DNA of 15,100 nucleotides from assembly GCA_021779635.1 (NCBI GenBank), contig JAJYAH010000077.1, forward strand, positions 1 to 15,100. Reading direction: 5' to 3'. This document shows positions 1 to 6,832 of this stretch, piece after piece; position 1 is the stretch's first letter; each line of letters starts with the position of its first letter. The notes under the pieces were generated by a model. It searched no databases. It saw only the letters and a list, made by a program, of their open reading frames with translations, and was not told the origin of the DNA. This stretch comes from Pseudomonadota bacterium. Its GTDB lineage: Bacteria > Pseudomonadota > Alphaproteobacteria > Rhizobiales > Xanthobacteraceae. The translations under genes were made by a program, and so were the position numbers.

Positions 1-137
1 GGTTGGGCTTGGAAAGCTTCTTCTACAGGCAGCGATAATGGCAAAAATGACATTAATCCAAAATGGCTGATGCTCGATTGATCAGGCTGCCCTGAAGAGT
101 CGCAAAATTATAACGAAACGTTCGGGGCCCCCTGGCA

Positions 138-180
138 TTGCGTCAGTGACGGCAAACAGCGAAACAGCATGTTTCGCTGT
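138..180. promoter_or_regulatory. Two abutting dyads upstream of the ABC transporter operon
   Basis: Two inverted repeats lie end to end about 85-125 bases before the first transporter gene. The first (138-155) has arms ttgc-gtca and tgac-gcaa with one bulged g. The second (156-180) has perfect 10-base arms, acagcgaaac and gtttcgctgt, around the 5-base loop agcat. Dyads at this distance can be operators for a dimeric regulator. The second could instead be the terminator hairpin of a gene upstream of the window, but the bases after it are only moderately T-rich. A TATAAC hexamer at 109-114 could be a -10 box, but no convincing -35 pairs with it. The rest of 1-263 shows no coding sequence that I can support. 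Confidence 0.45.
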
Positions 181-263
181 CGCTTCTTTCATCTTGCAGC
201 CTGCTCGCCTAAGGGACTAGCTTTCCTGCCACCGGGCGTTTCTTTCGCGAGGAGTGCAGAGCT

Positions 264-1307
264 ATGATCAATAAGGTCCGCCAATTTCTTACCTTAGACC
301 ATGCTTCATTCAGCCGCCGTGATTTTCTATCAACCTCCGCCGCGGTCGCGGGCGGTCTGGCGACTACGTCCGTCGGCTCGGGTCTTGCCCGCGCCGCTCC
401 TCTCAAGCAAGTGCGTTTCAGCGAAGCCGTCCACAATCTCGGTTACATCAATCTTTATGTCGGTATGCGCTCGGGCATCTTCGAAAAAAACGGGCTCGAC
501 ATGAAGGTGACCGCGGCCGGTGGCGACACTCAAACTTTCGCCGCGGTGCTTGGAGGTTCGGCGGATTTTGCGATCGGGGATGCCACGATGGCGCAGATTT
601 CGCGTGAGAACGGTGGCCCAGGCGTTGTGGTCGGCACCGTCGTGCAACGAGCACATTATTTCGGCGTATCCAAAACGCTCAAGCCAATCACTGACCCGAA
701 AGAATTCAAGGGCCTGAAGATCGTCACTTCGCCCGAACCAAACACAAATTACAGTGTCGCAAAACGGCTTTTGGAGAAGGCTGGCCTTAAGGTCGGCGTG
801 GATGCGACGATTGTCCCAGTGAATCCGGGTACCGAAATCGCGGCCATGCTGGCGGGTCAAGCCGATATCGCTATCGCCTATCAGCCAAGCGTCGCCGCTG
901 CCGAAGCGCAGGGCGCAAAAGTGGTGTTCGACTTCGCAAGCTATATTGGACCATTCTGCAACACCGGCATCATGGTGCTACCCAGCACCATTCAGAAGGA
1001 TCCGGAAATGGTACAAGCGCTGGTAACTTCCTTTGAAGAAGCATCCCGAAAGACCTACGCCGATCCTGCGTTCGCAAAGCACGTCGCCCGCCAGGAATTT
1101 CCAGACCTGCCCGGTGACGTTGTCGACAAGGCTATCGATGCGGAGCTCAAATATCTCATACCCGCACAGTCCGTCGTCACTAAACAAGATCAATGGAAGA
1201 ATCTGATGGAGATGCAGGTCTATCTTGGCAACGCCAAAGGCACAATTCCGTTTGATCAGATCATCGATAACAGTTTCGCGGATAAGGCGGTCGCCAACCT
1301 CAAATGA
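264..1307 (+). CDS. ABC transporter substrate-binding protein, NMT1/TauA-like, Tat-exported
   Basis: This is a periplasmic binding protein that captures a small solute and delivers it to the permease encoded two genes downstream. The 347-residue product fits the NMT1/SsuA/TauA (nitrate, sulfonate, taurine, pyrimidine-precursor) class, which is usually 310-350 residues. The N-terminus has a twin-arginine motif, SRRDFL (residues 17-22), then an Ala/Gly-rich segment and a probable cleavage site near residue 44 (LARA/AP). The mature part starts with VRFSEAVHNLGYINLYVG, followed by a GIFEKNGLDM stretch and GGSADFAIGD, the usual class landmarks. The start is supported by GAGGAG at 249-254, nine bases before the ATG. 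The stop overlaps the ATPase start as ATGA. The ligand cannot be read from sequence; the amidase downstream suggests an amide or another nitrogenous compound. Confidence 0.9.
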   Translation: MINKVRQFLTLDHASFSRRDFLSTSAAVAGGLATTSVGSGLARAAPLKQVRFSEAVHNLGYINLYVGMRSGIFEKNGLDMKVTAAGGDTQTFAAVLGGSADFAIGDATMAQISRENGGPGVVVGTVVQRAHYFGVSKTLKPITDPKEFKGLKIVTSPEPNTNYSVAKRLLEKAGLKVGVDATIVPVNPGTEIAAMLAGQADIAIAYQPSVAAAEAQGAKVVFDFASYIGPFCNTGIMVLPSTIQKDPEMVQALVTSFEEASRKTYADPAFAKHVARQEFPDLPGDVVDKAIDAELKYLIPAQSVVTKQDQWKNLMEMQVYLGNAKGTIPFDQIIDNSFADKAVANLK

Positions 1308-2137
1308 CGGGTGAATTAAAGGGATCGAGTACCGCCAAGGCTACTACCGGCGGCCCGAATGCCGATCGCGTCATTCCGCTGGTCGTCGAGCATGTTGTAA
1401 AGAGCTATGACGTGGATGACCGGGTTGTTCCGGTTATCGGCGATCTGAGTCTGACGCTGGACAACAGTCAGATCGTCAGCATTGTCGGACCGTCAGGTTG
1501 TGGCAAGACGACGCTGCTGAACACCTTGTGCGGATTGCTGACGCCGGACTCTGGTCGGATCAGCTGGTACGGCCAAGCCATCGTCGGTCAGCCGCAAAAT
1601 GTTGGCTACATGCTGCAGAAGGATTTGCTTCTGCCCTGGCGAACCGCGCACGGCAACGTGATGCTCGGTCTTGAAATCCGTGGCGTGGCAGCTAAAGAGG
1701 CTCACGACCGCGGTCGTGCCATGCTCGACCAGCTCGGGCTCCACGGCTTCGCCGATCACTACCCATCGACGCTTTCGGGCGGCATGCGTCAGCGCGTGGC
1801 ACTGGCTCGTACCTTGGTGAACGAACCGGCCGTGCTGCTGCTCGATGAACCGTTTGCTTCGCTGGATTTCCAGAACAAGCTCTTGATCGAGGGCGATACC
1901 GCAAAACTGGTTCGCGAGGGCGGTCGATCGCTTCTGCTCATCACCCACGATGTTGAGGAGGCGGTATCGCTTGCGGATCGCGTAATCGTGCTTTCGAAAC
2001 GGCCGACCCAGGTCAAGGCGATCTATGATATCGAACTCGGCATCGAACGGACCGACATGATGGCGGCGCGTGACAGCCGCGATTTCAGTAAATACGTCAG
2101 GCAGATTTGGGCCGACCTCGACGTCGTGTTGCAATGA
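1304..2137 (+). CDS. ABC transporter ATP-binding protein, SsuB/TauB type
   Basis: This cytoplasmic ATPase powers the importer formed with the flanking binding protein and permease. The 277-residue product has every nucleotide-binding motif: Walker A GPSGCGKTT (residues 62-70), Q-loop Gln105 in YMLQKDLLLPW, the ABC signature LSGGMRQR (from residue 157), Walker B VLLLDEP with Asp181 and Glu182, and the H-loop His215 in ITHD. The LLLPWRT segment after the Q-loop is typical of the nitrate/sulfonate/taurine branch. The first 25 or so residues are a non-conserved leader before the VVKSYD beta-strand. Start and stop each overlap the neighbouring gene by four bases (ATGA at 1304 and at 2134), so translation of the three transport genes is probably coupled. 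Assignment to the NitT/TauT class is firm; the substrate is unknown. Confidence 0.93.
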   Translation: MTGELKGSSTAKATTGGPNADRVIPLVVEHVVKSYDVDDRVVPVIGDLSLTLDNSQIVSIVGPSGCGKTTLLNTLCGLLTPDSGRISWYGQAIVGQPQNVGYMLQKDLLLPWRTAHGNVMLGLEIRGVAAKEAHDRGRAMLDQLGLHGFADHYPSTLSGGMRQRVALARTLVNEPAVLLLDEPFASLDFQNKLLIEGDTAKLVREGGRSLLLITHDVEEAVSLADRVIVLSKRPTQVKAIYDIELGIERTDMMAARDSRDFSKYVRQIWADLDVVLQ

Positions 2138-2985
2138 CCGCGGATGCAGAGAGCGGGATGAGCCGCGCAACTGATCTGGCTGCACGAAAGCCTGTTCCGG
2201 CAACTGTCCGGCGTTGGCAGAGGTTGCGCTCGGCGGCGATCGTCCTTTCCACGCAATGTGCGCTTCTGGCCGTGCTGCTCGGTTTTTGGCACTACATGAC
2301 GACGAACAACAAGCAGGCGGCCTTCATGTTCGGATCGCCTGCGGCGATTGCCGGCTTTCTAGGCCAGATGATAAAGGATGGCAGTCTGTGGCGCGATAGT
2401 TATGTCACCGGAGTTGAAACCGTGCTCGGCTTTCTGGTCGGGAATTTTATCGGCACCATCATTGGTCTATCGTTGTGGTACTCCAGGTTCGTTTCTCGGG
2501 TAGTTGAACCGTTCGTGGTTGCGCTTGGCTCGATCCCGATCATCGCCCTGGCGCCTATTATCATTATCTGGTTCGGTACCGGACTGATTTCAAAAATTGC
2601 GATGTCGACCTTGTCCGTCGTGATCGTTGCCTTGGTCACGTCTTACAAGGGCGCGGTCGGGGTCGACACAGACCAGATCAATCTGATGCGGACGCTGGGA
2701 GCGTCAAAATTCCAGATCTTTCGCAAGCTCATCGTACCGGCCTCGCTCACCGATATCTTCGCCGGGCTGAAGCTTACGGTCGGTTTTGCATTAATCGGCG
2801 CAATCGTCGGCGAATTCATGTCGTCATCCGAGGGCTTGGGGCACGCAATCTTCAAGGCCGGCTCACTCTACATCATTCCCAAGGTTTTTGCCGCGTTGGT
2901 CGCAACGATCGCGTTGGCGCTGCTTCTAACTTCTGTGGTGGGCAGAATTGAGCGATTGCTCATGCCATGGCGCCGCATTCATTGA
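2134..2985 (+). CDS. ABC transporter permease, BPD_transp_1 family (SsuC/TauC type)
   Basis: This is the inner-membrane channel subunit of the importer, probably working as a homodimer. The 283-residue product has about six hydrophobic segments: an early one at ALLAVLLGFWHYM, then VLGFLVGNFIGTIIGLSLW, VALGSIPIIALAPIIIIWFG, a MSTLSVVIVALVTS segment, FALIGAIVGEF and a C-terminal FAALVATIALALLLTSVVG. The EAA loop that contacts the ATPase is seen as LMRTLGASKFQIFRKLIVPASL (near residue 185), with the usual central Gly. The ATG at 2134 is chosen because it overlaps the ATPase stop as ATGA. A TTG at 2107 in the same frame would add nine residues lying inside the ATPase gene and is less likely. The family is certain; the solute is not. 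Confidence 0.92.
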   Translation: MTADAESGMSRATDLAARKPVPATVRRWQRLRSAAIVLSTQCALLAVLLGFWHYMTTNNKQAAFMFGSPAAIAGFLGQMIKDGSLWRDSYVTGVETVLGFLVGNFIGTIIGLSLWYSRFVSRVVEPFVVALGSIPIIALAPIIIIWFGTGLISKIAMSTLSVVIVALVTSYKGAVGVDTDQINLMRTLGASKFQIFRKLIVPASLTDIFAGLKLTVGFALIGAIVGEFMSSSEGLGHAIFKAGSLYIIPKVFAALVATIALALLLTSVVGRIERLLMPWRRIH

Positions 2986-3017
2986 GGTCAGAGGAAATTG
3001 CCAATCAGGAGTGAAAA

Positions 3018-3941
3018 ATGATTCAGCGTGTCGGCAAGGCGGGCAATATCAAATATGCCCTCTCGGGAGATGACGATTTCATCGCCAGCGTTGAGCCCGG
3101 CGAGACGTTCGTTGTGGAATGCGCGATCAACGTCAACGACGGCACGATCCGTCATCTAGGCCAGCAATTGGCTGAGGCCGACGTCACTCTTCCCTTCGTA
3201 AATGGTGCGACCGGCCCGATCGAAGTGCGGGGATCGAAAGCCGGGGACGTTCTGCACGTCGAGATCCTTAAAATGGAACTCGACAATTTGGGTTTTACGG
3301 CTTTGTGGCCTGGCATCGGAATGTTCCCCGATTGGGTGCGGCGAAAAGAGTTCGGTAGACAAACCAGAGTCGTTGAGGTGAAGAGTGATCTGGTGCACTG
3401 GAACGAGCACCTGAAGCTTCCAATAAAGCCAATGATTGGAGTCGTTGGGGTCGCGCCGGTGCATGGCGCTGTCCTCACGGTCGACAACGGTCCGCATGGC
3501 GGCAATCTTGATGTTCAGGAAATTACGACAGGCAATACCGTGTTGCTGCGCGTCAACAAGGCAGGAGCACATCTCTTTCTCGGCGACTGCCACGCGATCC
3601 AGGGCGACGGCGAATGCAATGGCATGGGTGCGATCGAAATTGCTGCGACACTAACAGTAAAGGTCTCTCTGGGGAAGGCGCCACCCAGATTGAATCACCC
3701 GCGCATCGAAACGCTGACTCATATTTGCACGTTGGGCTGCGCGCGGCCGCTCGAAGACGCGATGCGCATTGCCTTCGAGGAAATGGTGTATTGGCTGGAG
3801 GACGACTGGAAGATTCCGGCTGCGGAAGGCTACATGCTTCTGGGACAAATTGCCGAAGCGCGTTGCACCCAAGTGGTCAATCCAAAATACACCTACATCT
3901 GCAAGGTCGATAAAAAAATCATCTCGGGCTATTTTGGCTAA
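3018..3941 (+). CDS. Acetamidase/formamidase-family amidohydrolase
   Basis: The family hydrolyses short amides such as formamide and acetamide to ammonia and the acid in the cytoplasm. The 307-residue product has no signal peptide. Family landmarks include VNGATGPIEVRGSKAGDVL (about residues 60-80), GPHGGNLDVQEI and GDCHAIQGDGE (Gly189-Asp190-Cys191-His192 onward), followed by GAIEIAATLTVKV. The C-terminal part has YMLLGQIAEARCTQVVNPKYT, also typical. It is shorter than the roughly 400-residue methylotroph formamidases but close to the common 300-residue class. AGGAG at 3007-3011 supports the ATG. It lies 32 bases after the permease stop on the same strand, so it is probably co-transcribed and acts on the imported solute or a product of it. 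The exact substrate is inferred from context only. Confidence 0.85.
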   Translation: MIQRVGKAGNIKYALSGDDDFIASVEPGETFVVECAINVNDGTIRHLGQQLAEADVTLPFVNGATGPIEVRGSKAGDVLHVEILKMELDNLGFTALWPGIGMFPDWVRRKEFGRQTRVVEVKSDLVHWNEHLKLPIKPMIGVVGVAPVHGAVLTVDNGPHGGNLDVQEITTGNTVLLRVNKAGAHLFLGDCHAIQGDGECNGMGAIEIAATLTVKVSLGKAPPRLNHPRIETLTHICTLGCARPLEDAMRIAFEEMVYWLEDDWKIPAAEGYMLLGQIAEARCTQVVNPKYTYICKVDKKIISGYFG

Positions 3942-3965
3942 CGATGCTGCCACTCAGCGTGAGAG

Positions 3966-3991
3966 CCTCTCGGATCGGAAAAAGCGAGAGG
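3966..3991. terminator. Weak hairpin between convergent genes
   Basis: Inverted arms cctctcg (3966-3972) and cgagagg (3985-3991) flank a 12-base loop in the gap between the amidase gene and the convergent beta-barrel gene. The stem is only seven pairs, and the bases after it on either strand are not a T-run (gttaag on plus). It is a possible bidirectional terminator, but a weak one. Nothing else stands out in 3942-4039. Confidence 0.3.
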
Positions 3992-4039
3992 TTAAGCAAG
4001 CCCGCTGGCAAAACCGTTTCAATCAAAGGTCATCCCGCC

Positions 4040-5134
4040 CTAGTAGTTGATCCGCAATCCGACCCCGCCATGCAGGGTGTTGCCGACCGGTTGCGGTCCC
4101 AGTGTTCCGTCGAGGAACAGGTCGGCGACCCAGCCATTGGTAATGCGGAAGCCGAGACGGCCGCCATATTCGAACCAGCTCTGGTTGCCGAATGTCGGCA
4201 CGATGGTGCCGTCCCCGGTCACGGTGGCGACGATGCCGGAGTGCCCTGAAAACGACTGCACGAACCCGCCATTGATATTGGTCTCGATGCTGCTGCCGAA
4301 CAGATGCGTCCACTGCCCGCCGACCTTGACGAGATTGGTTCGATCGGTGCCGGTGGCGATCGATGCGTTGAACGGATTGAACGCGACGGACGGATCGGCG
4401 TAGCCGTTGACCCGCTGCCAGAGCTGCCACAGCTCGACGGAAGCCGCGACCTCGTCACGCGCCGAAAGCCGGCTGATCCAGCCCGCCCTTCCATACACCC
4501 CGTAATCGCTGCTGTTGGTTGAGCTATTCAGCGCAACCGCGCCGAGGTTCGTCAGATAGCTGCGGCTATAGCTCACCTTCTCGAACGGCGACAGGATGGT
4601 GCCGATATCGAAAAACGGCCGCGACGATCCCCAGTCGACGAAATCGTAGCGAAGCGCAAAGGCGCCGATCGGCGCGCTGGTGACGTTATATCCGCCCTCG
4701 CTGTATTGGGTGTAGGCGATGCCGGCCAGCAGCGACAGATTGGGGGTCAGTTCCTTGCGGCCGTGAACGCCGGCCGAGAACGATCCGGCGGACCCGAATG
4801 CGCTGACGCAATCGCTGCAGTTGACCTGTTCGTTGACCCCCAGCAGCACCGTGCCGAGCACCCGGTTGGTGATCATCTGGTTGAAGTGCTGCTGCGCCAG
4901 GCCGTTGATCGATCCCCCGCTCGAACCCCCGTCGGTTGGCGGGGTGGGAGGAGGTGGAGGCGGCGGAGGCGGAGGTGGTGGCGGCGGAGGAGGAGGAGGC
5001 GGCGGAGGCGGGGGGCAGACCTCGCTGTCGCAAAACGCCGCCGCAGGATTTGTCTGCGCCGCAACCAGCATCAGCGTGACCGCTGCCGTGAGCGCGGCCG
5101 ATACGATCAATCTCCGTGCGAATTTTGCCATCAT
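4040..5134 (-). CDS. Autotransporter-like outer-membrane beta-barrel protein with poly-proline linker
   Basis: This is a predicted outer-membrane protein whose function is not recognised. Of 364 residues, 1-33 form a signal peptide (KFARR, hydrophobic core, cleavage near PAAA/F34). A short cysteine-bearing segment (C35, C40) leads directly into 23 consecutive prolines (41-63), then TPPTDGGSSGG. The rest (about 76-364) alternates polar and hydrophobic residues with many Tyr/Trp/Gly, as in autotransporter-type barrels, and ends GVGLRINY with the terminal aromatic expected of a BAM-recognised strand. C106 and C109 form a second close pair. There is almost no passenger domain, unlike classical autotransporters. 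The ATG at 5134 overlaps the upstream FecR-like gene's TGA as TGATG, so the two are probably translationally coupled. A GTG at 5146 in frame would overlap that gene further and is less likely. Confidence 0.8.
   Translation of the reverse strand: MMAKFARRLIVSAALTAAVTLMLVAAQTNPAAAFCDSEVCPPPPPPPPPPPPPPPPPPPPPPPTPPTDGGSSGGSINGLAQQHFNQMITNRVLGTVLLGVNEQVNCSDCVSAFGSAGSFSAGVHGRKELTPNLSLLAGIAYTQYSEGGYNVTSAPIGAFALRYDFVDWGSSRPFFDIGTILSPFEKVSYSRSYLTNLGAVALNSSTNSSDYGVYGRAGWISRLSARDEVAASVELWQLWQRVNGYADPSVAFNPFNASIATGTDRTNLVKVGGQWTHLFGSSIETNINGGFVQSFSGHSGIVATVTGDGTIVPTFGNQSWFEYGGRLGFRITNGWVADLFLDGTLGPQPVGNTLHGGVGLRINY
4946..5014 (-). repeat. Run of 23 proline codons (CCN)
   Basis: This in-frame stretch of 23 consecutive proline codons lies in the beta-barrel gene. 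The codons are mixed CCG, CCT, CCA and CCC, so it is a coding repeat rather than a simple mononucleotide run, though triplets such as cgg/agg recur on the plus strand. It encodes a rigid polyproline II rod of about 23 residues between the signal peptide and the barrel. Such a tract normally needs elongation factor P to be translated without stalling. Confidence 0.9.
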
Positions 5135-5841
5135 CAGCGCCCGCACAGCATGCCGGTGGGATCGCTGCCGTCACCAGGGGGCGTGGCATCAGCAAAATTC
5201 GTAACCGTGCAAAGTCCCGCGGCCGCGGCGCAGTTCGCGGCAAAGGTCCAGGGCGGGGTGTTGGTCTTTTGAATCGTAACCTTGCCGCCCGACGAGGTAA
5301 TGATGGCGGTCTGGCCAGGCTCCGTCAGCTCGACGCACTGTCCGCCCCCGGTGCAGACGGTTGATGCGCCCTCCTGCAGCACCACCGTCATCTTGCCGCG
5401 TTGCGACAAGACATCGAGGATGGTGCCGCGCACGCCGATCGTCCCCAGCGATGTGGTGATCTTGTAGGCGGCCTTTGCCGAATGTCCGGTAACGAAACGA
5501 AACGCGCCCGTCGCGAGCCGGATAGCGATCTCACGGTAGCTGTGCTCGTCGTTGAAGACGGTGCGGTCGAGCGTGATCGAGGCATTGGGACCAAGCGACA
5601 GGTTGGTGCTGTCGGCCATCACCAGCCGCGCCGCGCTGTCGAGGCCGGTGCGTACGACTTCGTCGCGCACCACGCTGTCGCCAACGCTGATCTGGCTGGT
5701 CGCCGATCCCGTCACACGGTGAACTTGATTCTTGATCACGGCGGCTTCGCCGACGCGCGCTTGCGCGGATGCCGGGGCTGACACGAGTTCAGCCAGCAGG
5801 CAGATGCTGGACATCAAAAGAATGCGGTTACGCCAGCCCAT
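5134..5841 (-). CDS. FecR-domain protein with signal peptide, coupled to the beta-barrel gene
   Basis: This is a predicted exported FecR-like protein of 235 residues. Residues 1-26 form a Sec signal peptide with cleavage near ASA/Q27. The FecR domain follows: GDSVVRDEVVRTGLDSAARL (from about 54), LSLGPNASITLD (about 81-92), ATGAFRFVTG (about 109-118) and the diagnostic TIGVRGT (about 133-139). The C-terminal 70 residues carry two close cysteine pairs (CTGGGQC and CAAAAGLC) and a fifth cysteine three residues from the end. Canonical FecR is an inner-membrane sigma regulator. Here there is no transmembrane helix after the signal peptide and no ECF sigma gene in the window, so classical iron signalling is not supported. 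The ATG at 5841 is preferred over an in-frame codon at 5892 because it begins the signal peptide and follows a GGTGGTGAT ribosome-binding-like stretch. The role is unknown, but coupling points to a partner of the barrel. Confidence 0.82.
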   Translation of the reverse strand: MGWRNRILLMSSICLLAELVSAPASAQARVGEAAVIKNQVHRVTGSATSQISVGDSVVRDEVVRTGLDSAARLVMADSTNLSLGPNASITLDRTVFNDEHSYREIAIRLATGAFRFVTGHSAKAAYKITTSLGTIGVRGTILDVLSQRGKMTVVLQEGASTVCTGGGQCVELTEPGQTAIITSSGGKVTIQKTNTPPWTFAANCAAAAGLCTVTNFADATPPGDGSDPTGMLCGR

Positions 5842-5899
5842 ATCACCACCGTGCAATCTGGTCCGGTCATGGTATCGGATTGCCACCGCCAACTATGTT

Positions 5900-5926
5900 G
5901 TAAAACTGCCACAAGGCGGATTTTAC
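5900..5926. promoter_or_regulatory. Imperfect dyad upstream of the FecR-like gene
   Basis: Outer arms gtaaaa (5900-5905) and ttttac (5921-5926) enclose inner arms gcc (5908-5910) and ggc (5915-5917) around the loop acaa. It lies about 60-85 bases before the FecR-like start. It could be an operator or an RNA hairpin in the leader. A second dyad, gagatcg (5969-5975) and cgatctc (5984-5990), lies further upstream. I see no convincing -35/-10 pair in 5842-6074. Confidence 0.35.
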
Positions 5927-6074
5927 CGGCACGCCCCTTGGTGACGCCAAAGCGCAAAAAAGTTCAGCGAGATCGGCCTCGGTCGATCTCCGTTTCGGCG
6001 GTGGGAACGTCGATGGAAACCCGGTCTCCGGCCGATGATTTTCAGGGGCCGGGTCCGGGGCGAGAGCATTCTTG

Positions 6075-6103
6075 AAAACCGCCTGCCGCATCACGGCAGG
6101 CGG
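6075..6103 (-). terminator. Intrinsic terminator of the OmpA-family gene
   Basis: A perfect 10-pair GC-rich stem, ccgcctgccg (6079-6088) with cggcaggcgg (6094-6103), surrounds a 5-base loop. Read on the minus strand it begins 15 bases after the ompA-like stop and is followed by TTTT (6078-6075). The stem and short T-run fit rho-independent termination. It implies that the FecR/barrel pair downstream has its own promoter. Confidence 0.8.
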
Positions 6104-6118
6104 AAGGCGTTGCGGCCG

Positions 6119-6763
6119 TTACTTCGACGCGGTCCTGGTGTCCATGTTGACGACCTCGACGCGGCGGTTGATCGGGTCCAGCGGCGCGTTCGGATCCTTT
6201 GGCCTGCTCTTGCCGTAGCCGACGGTTACGAGATCGGTGCCGGCGATGCCGAATTTTTCGATCAAATAGCGCTTGATCGTATCGGCGCGGCGCTCGGAGA
6301 GGTCCTGATTATAGGCGTCGCTGCCGATCGCATCGGTGTGACCGGCGACGACGAATGTCGAGCCCTTGAGATTGGCATCCGTGAGCGCCTTGCCGAGCGC
6401 CTGCACCGACGGCATCGAGGTCGTGCTGATGTTGGCCGAGTTGAAGTCGAACTGGATGTCGAGATCGATTTTCGGCTTGGTCGAGGCGATCTCGGCGATT
6501 TCGGTGCGTTCGCCCAGTGACAGCGACCGGGTCTTGCGGTTGCGCAGGGTTTGCACGAAGCTGACCTCCTTGGCCTTCGCCGCCGGATCGACTTGCGGCC
6601 CGGTCGACAGGCCACGCGTCACCGGCCTCGGCTGCAACGCATGCACGATTTGATCTGAAGAGATGTTGTTGTCGCCGGCGAGCGCCAGTCCGGCCGTCAT
6701 CGACAGCGCTGCACCGATGGTCACGATCGCCTTGATTCCGGAAAGTCCGTGGAAGCTGGTCAT
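6119..6763 (-). CDS. OmpA-family peptidoglycan-binding envelope protein
   Basis: This is a periplasmic or outer-membrane-associated protein that anchors to peptidoglycan. The 214-residue product has a signal peptide (cleavage near ALA29/G30) and a basic, low-complexity linker (about 60-95). A C-terminal OmpA domain follows (about 100-210): FDFNSANI, GHTDAIGSDAYNQDLSERRAD with the expected diaminopimelate-binding Asp144 and Arg159, then VTVGYGKSRP and NRRVEV. There is no N-terminal eight-stranded barrel, so it is not classical OmpA but a short single-domain form common in Rhizobiales. There is no lipobox cysteine. GAGGA, eight bases before the ATG on the minus strand, supports the start. The gene is divergent from the ycaQ-like gene, with a CRP/FNR-like dyad between them, and ends at a strong terminator. 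Confidence 0.9.
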   Translation of the reverse strand: MTSFHGLSGIKAIVTIGAALSMTAGLALAGDNNISSDQIVHALQPRPVTRGLSTGPQVDPAAKAKEVSFVQTLRNRKTRSLSLGERTEIAEIASTKPKIDLDIQFDFNSANISTTSMPSVQALGKALTDANLKGSTFVVAGHTDAIGSDAYNQDLSERRADTIKRYLIEKFGIAGTDLVTVGYGKSRPKDPNAPLDPINRRVEVVNMDTRTASK

Positions 6764-6832
6764 TGCCGTATCCTCGCTGTTACGCCTGATAAGCGTTTGA
6801 TGGCCGGAGGCTACGACGGGTTCGAAACGGCG

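Noticed and set aside
1..263. A riboswitch (TPP or guanidine type) before the NMT1-like importer
   Set aside because: I looked for the conserved cores known for these classes and saw none; only simple dyads are present.
4706..5272. Plus-strand open frames with Arg- or Gly-rich runs opposite the poly-proline tract
   Set aside because: The runs are the complement of the proline codons. The minus-strand frame has a signal peptide and a barrel, while these have nothing recognisable.
5134..5841. Classical FecIR iron-signalling locus
   Set aside because: There is no ECF sigma gene or TonB-dependent receptor in the window, and the FecR-like protein lacks an inner-membrane helix after its signal peptide.
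5969..5990. Second terminator at gagatcg...cgatctc upstream of the FecR-like gene
   Set aside because: The stem is only seven pairs, and the nearby T-run on the minus strand is separated from it by several bases. A better terminator for the upstream gene is already present.
6035..6520. Plus-strand frame of 161 codons opposite the OmpA-family gene
   Set aside because: It is antisense to a clear OmpA domain, and its start lies next to the terminator hairpin.
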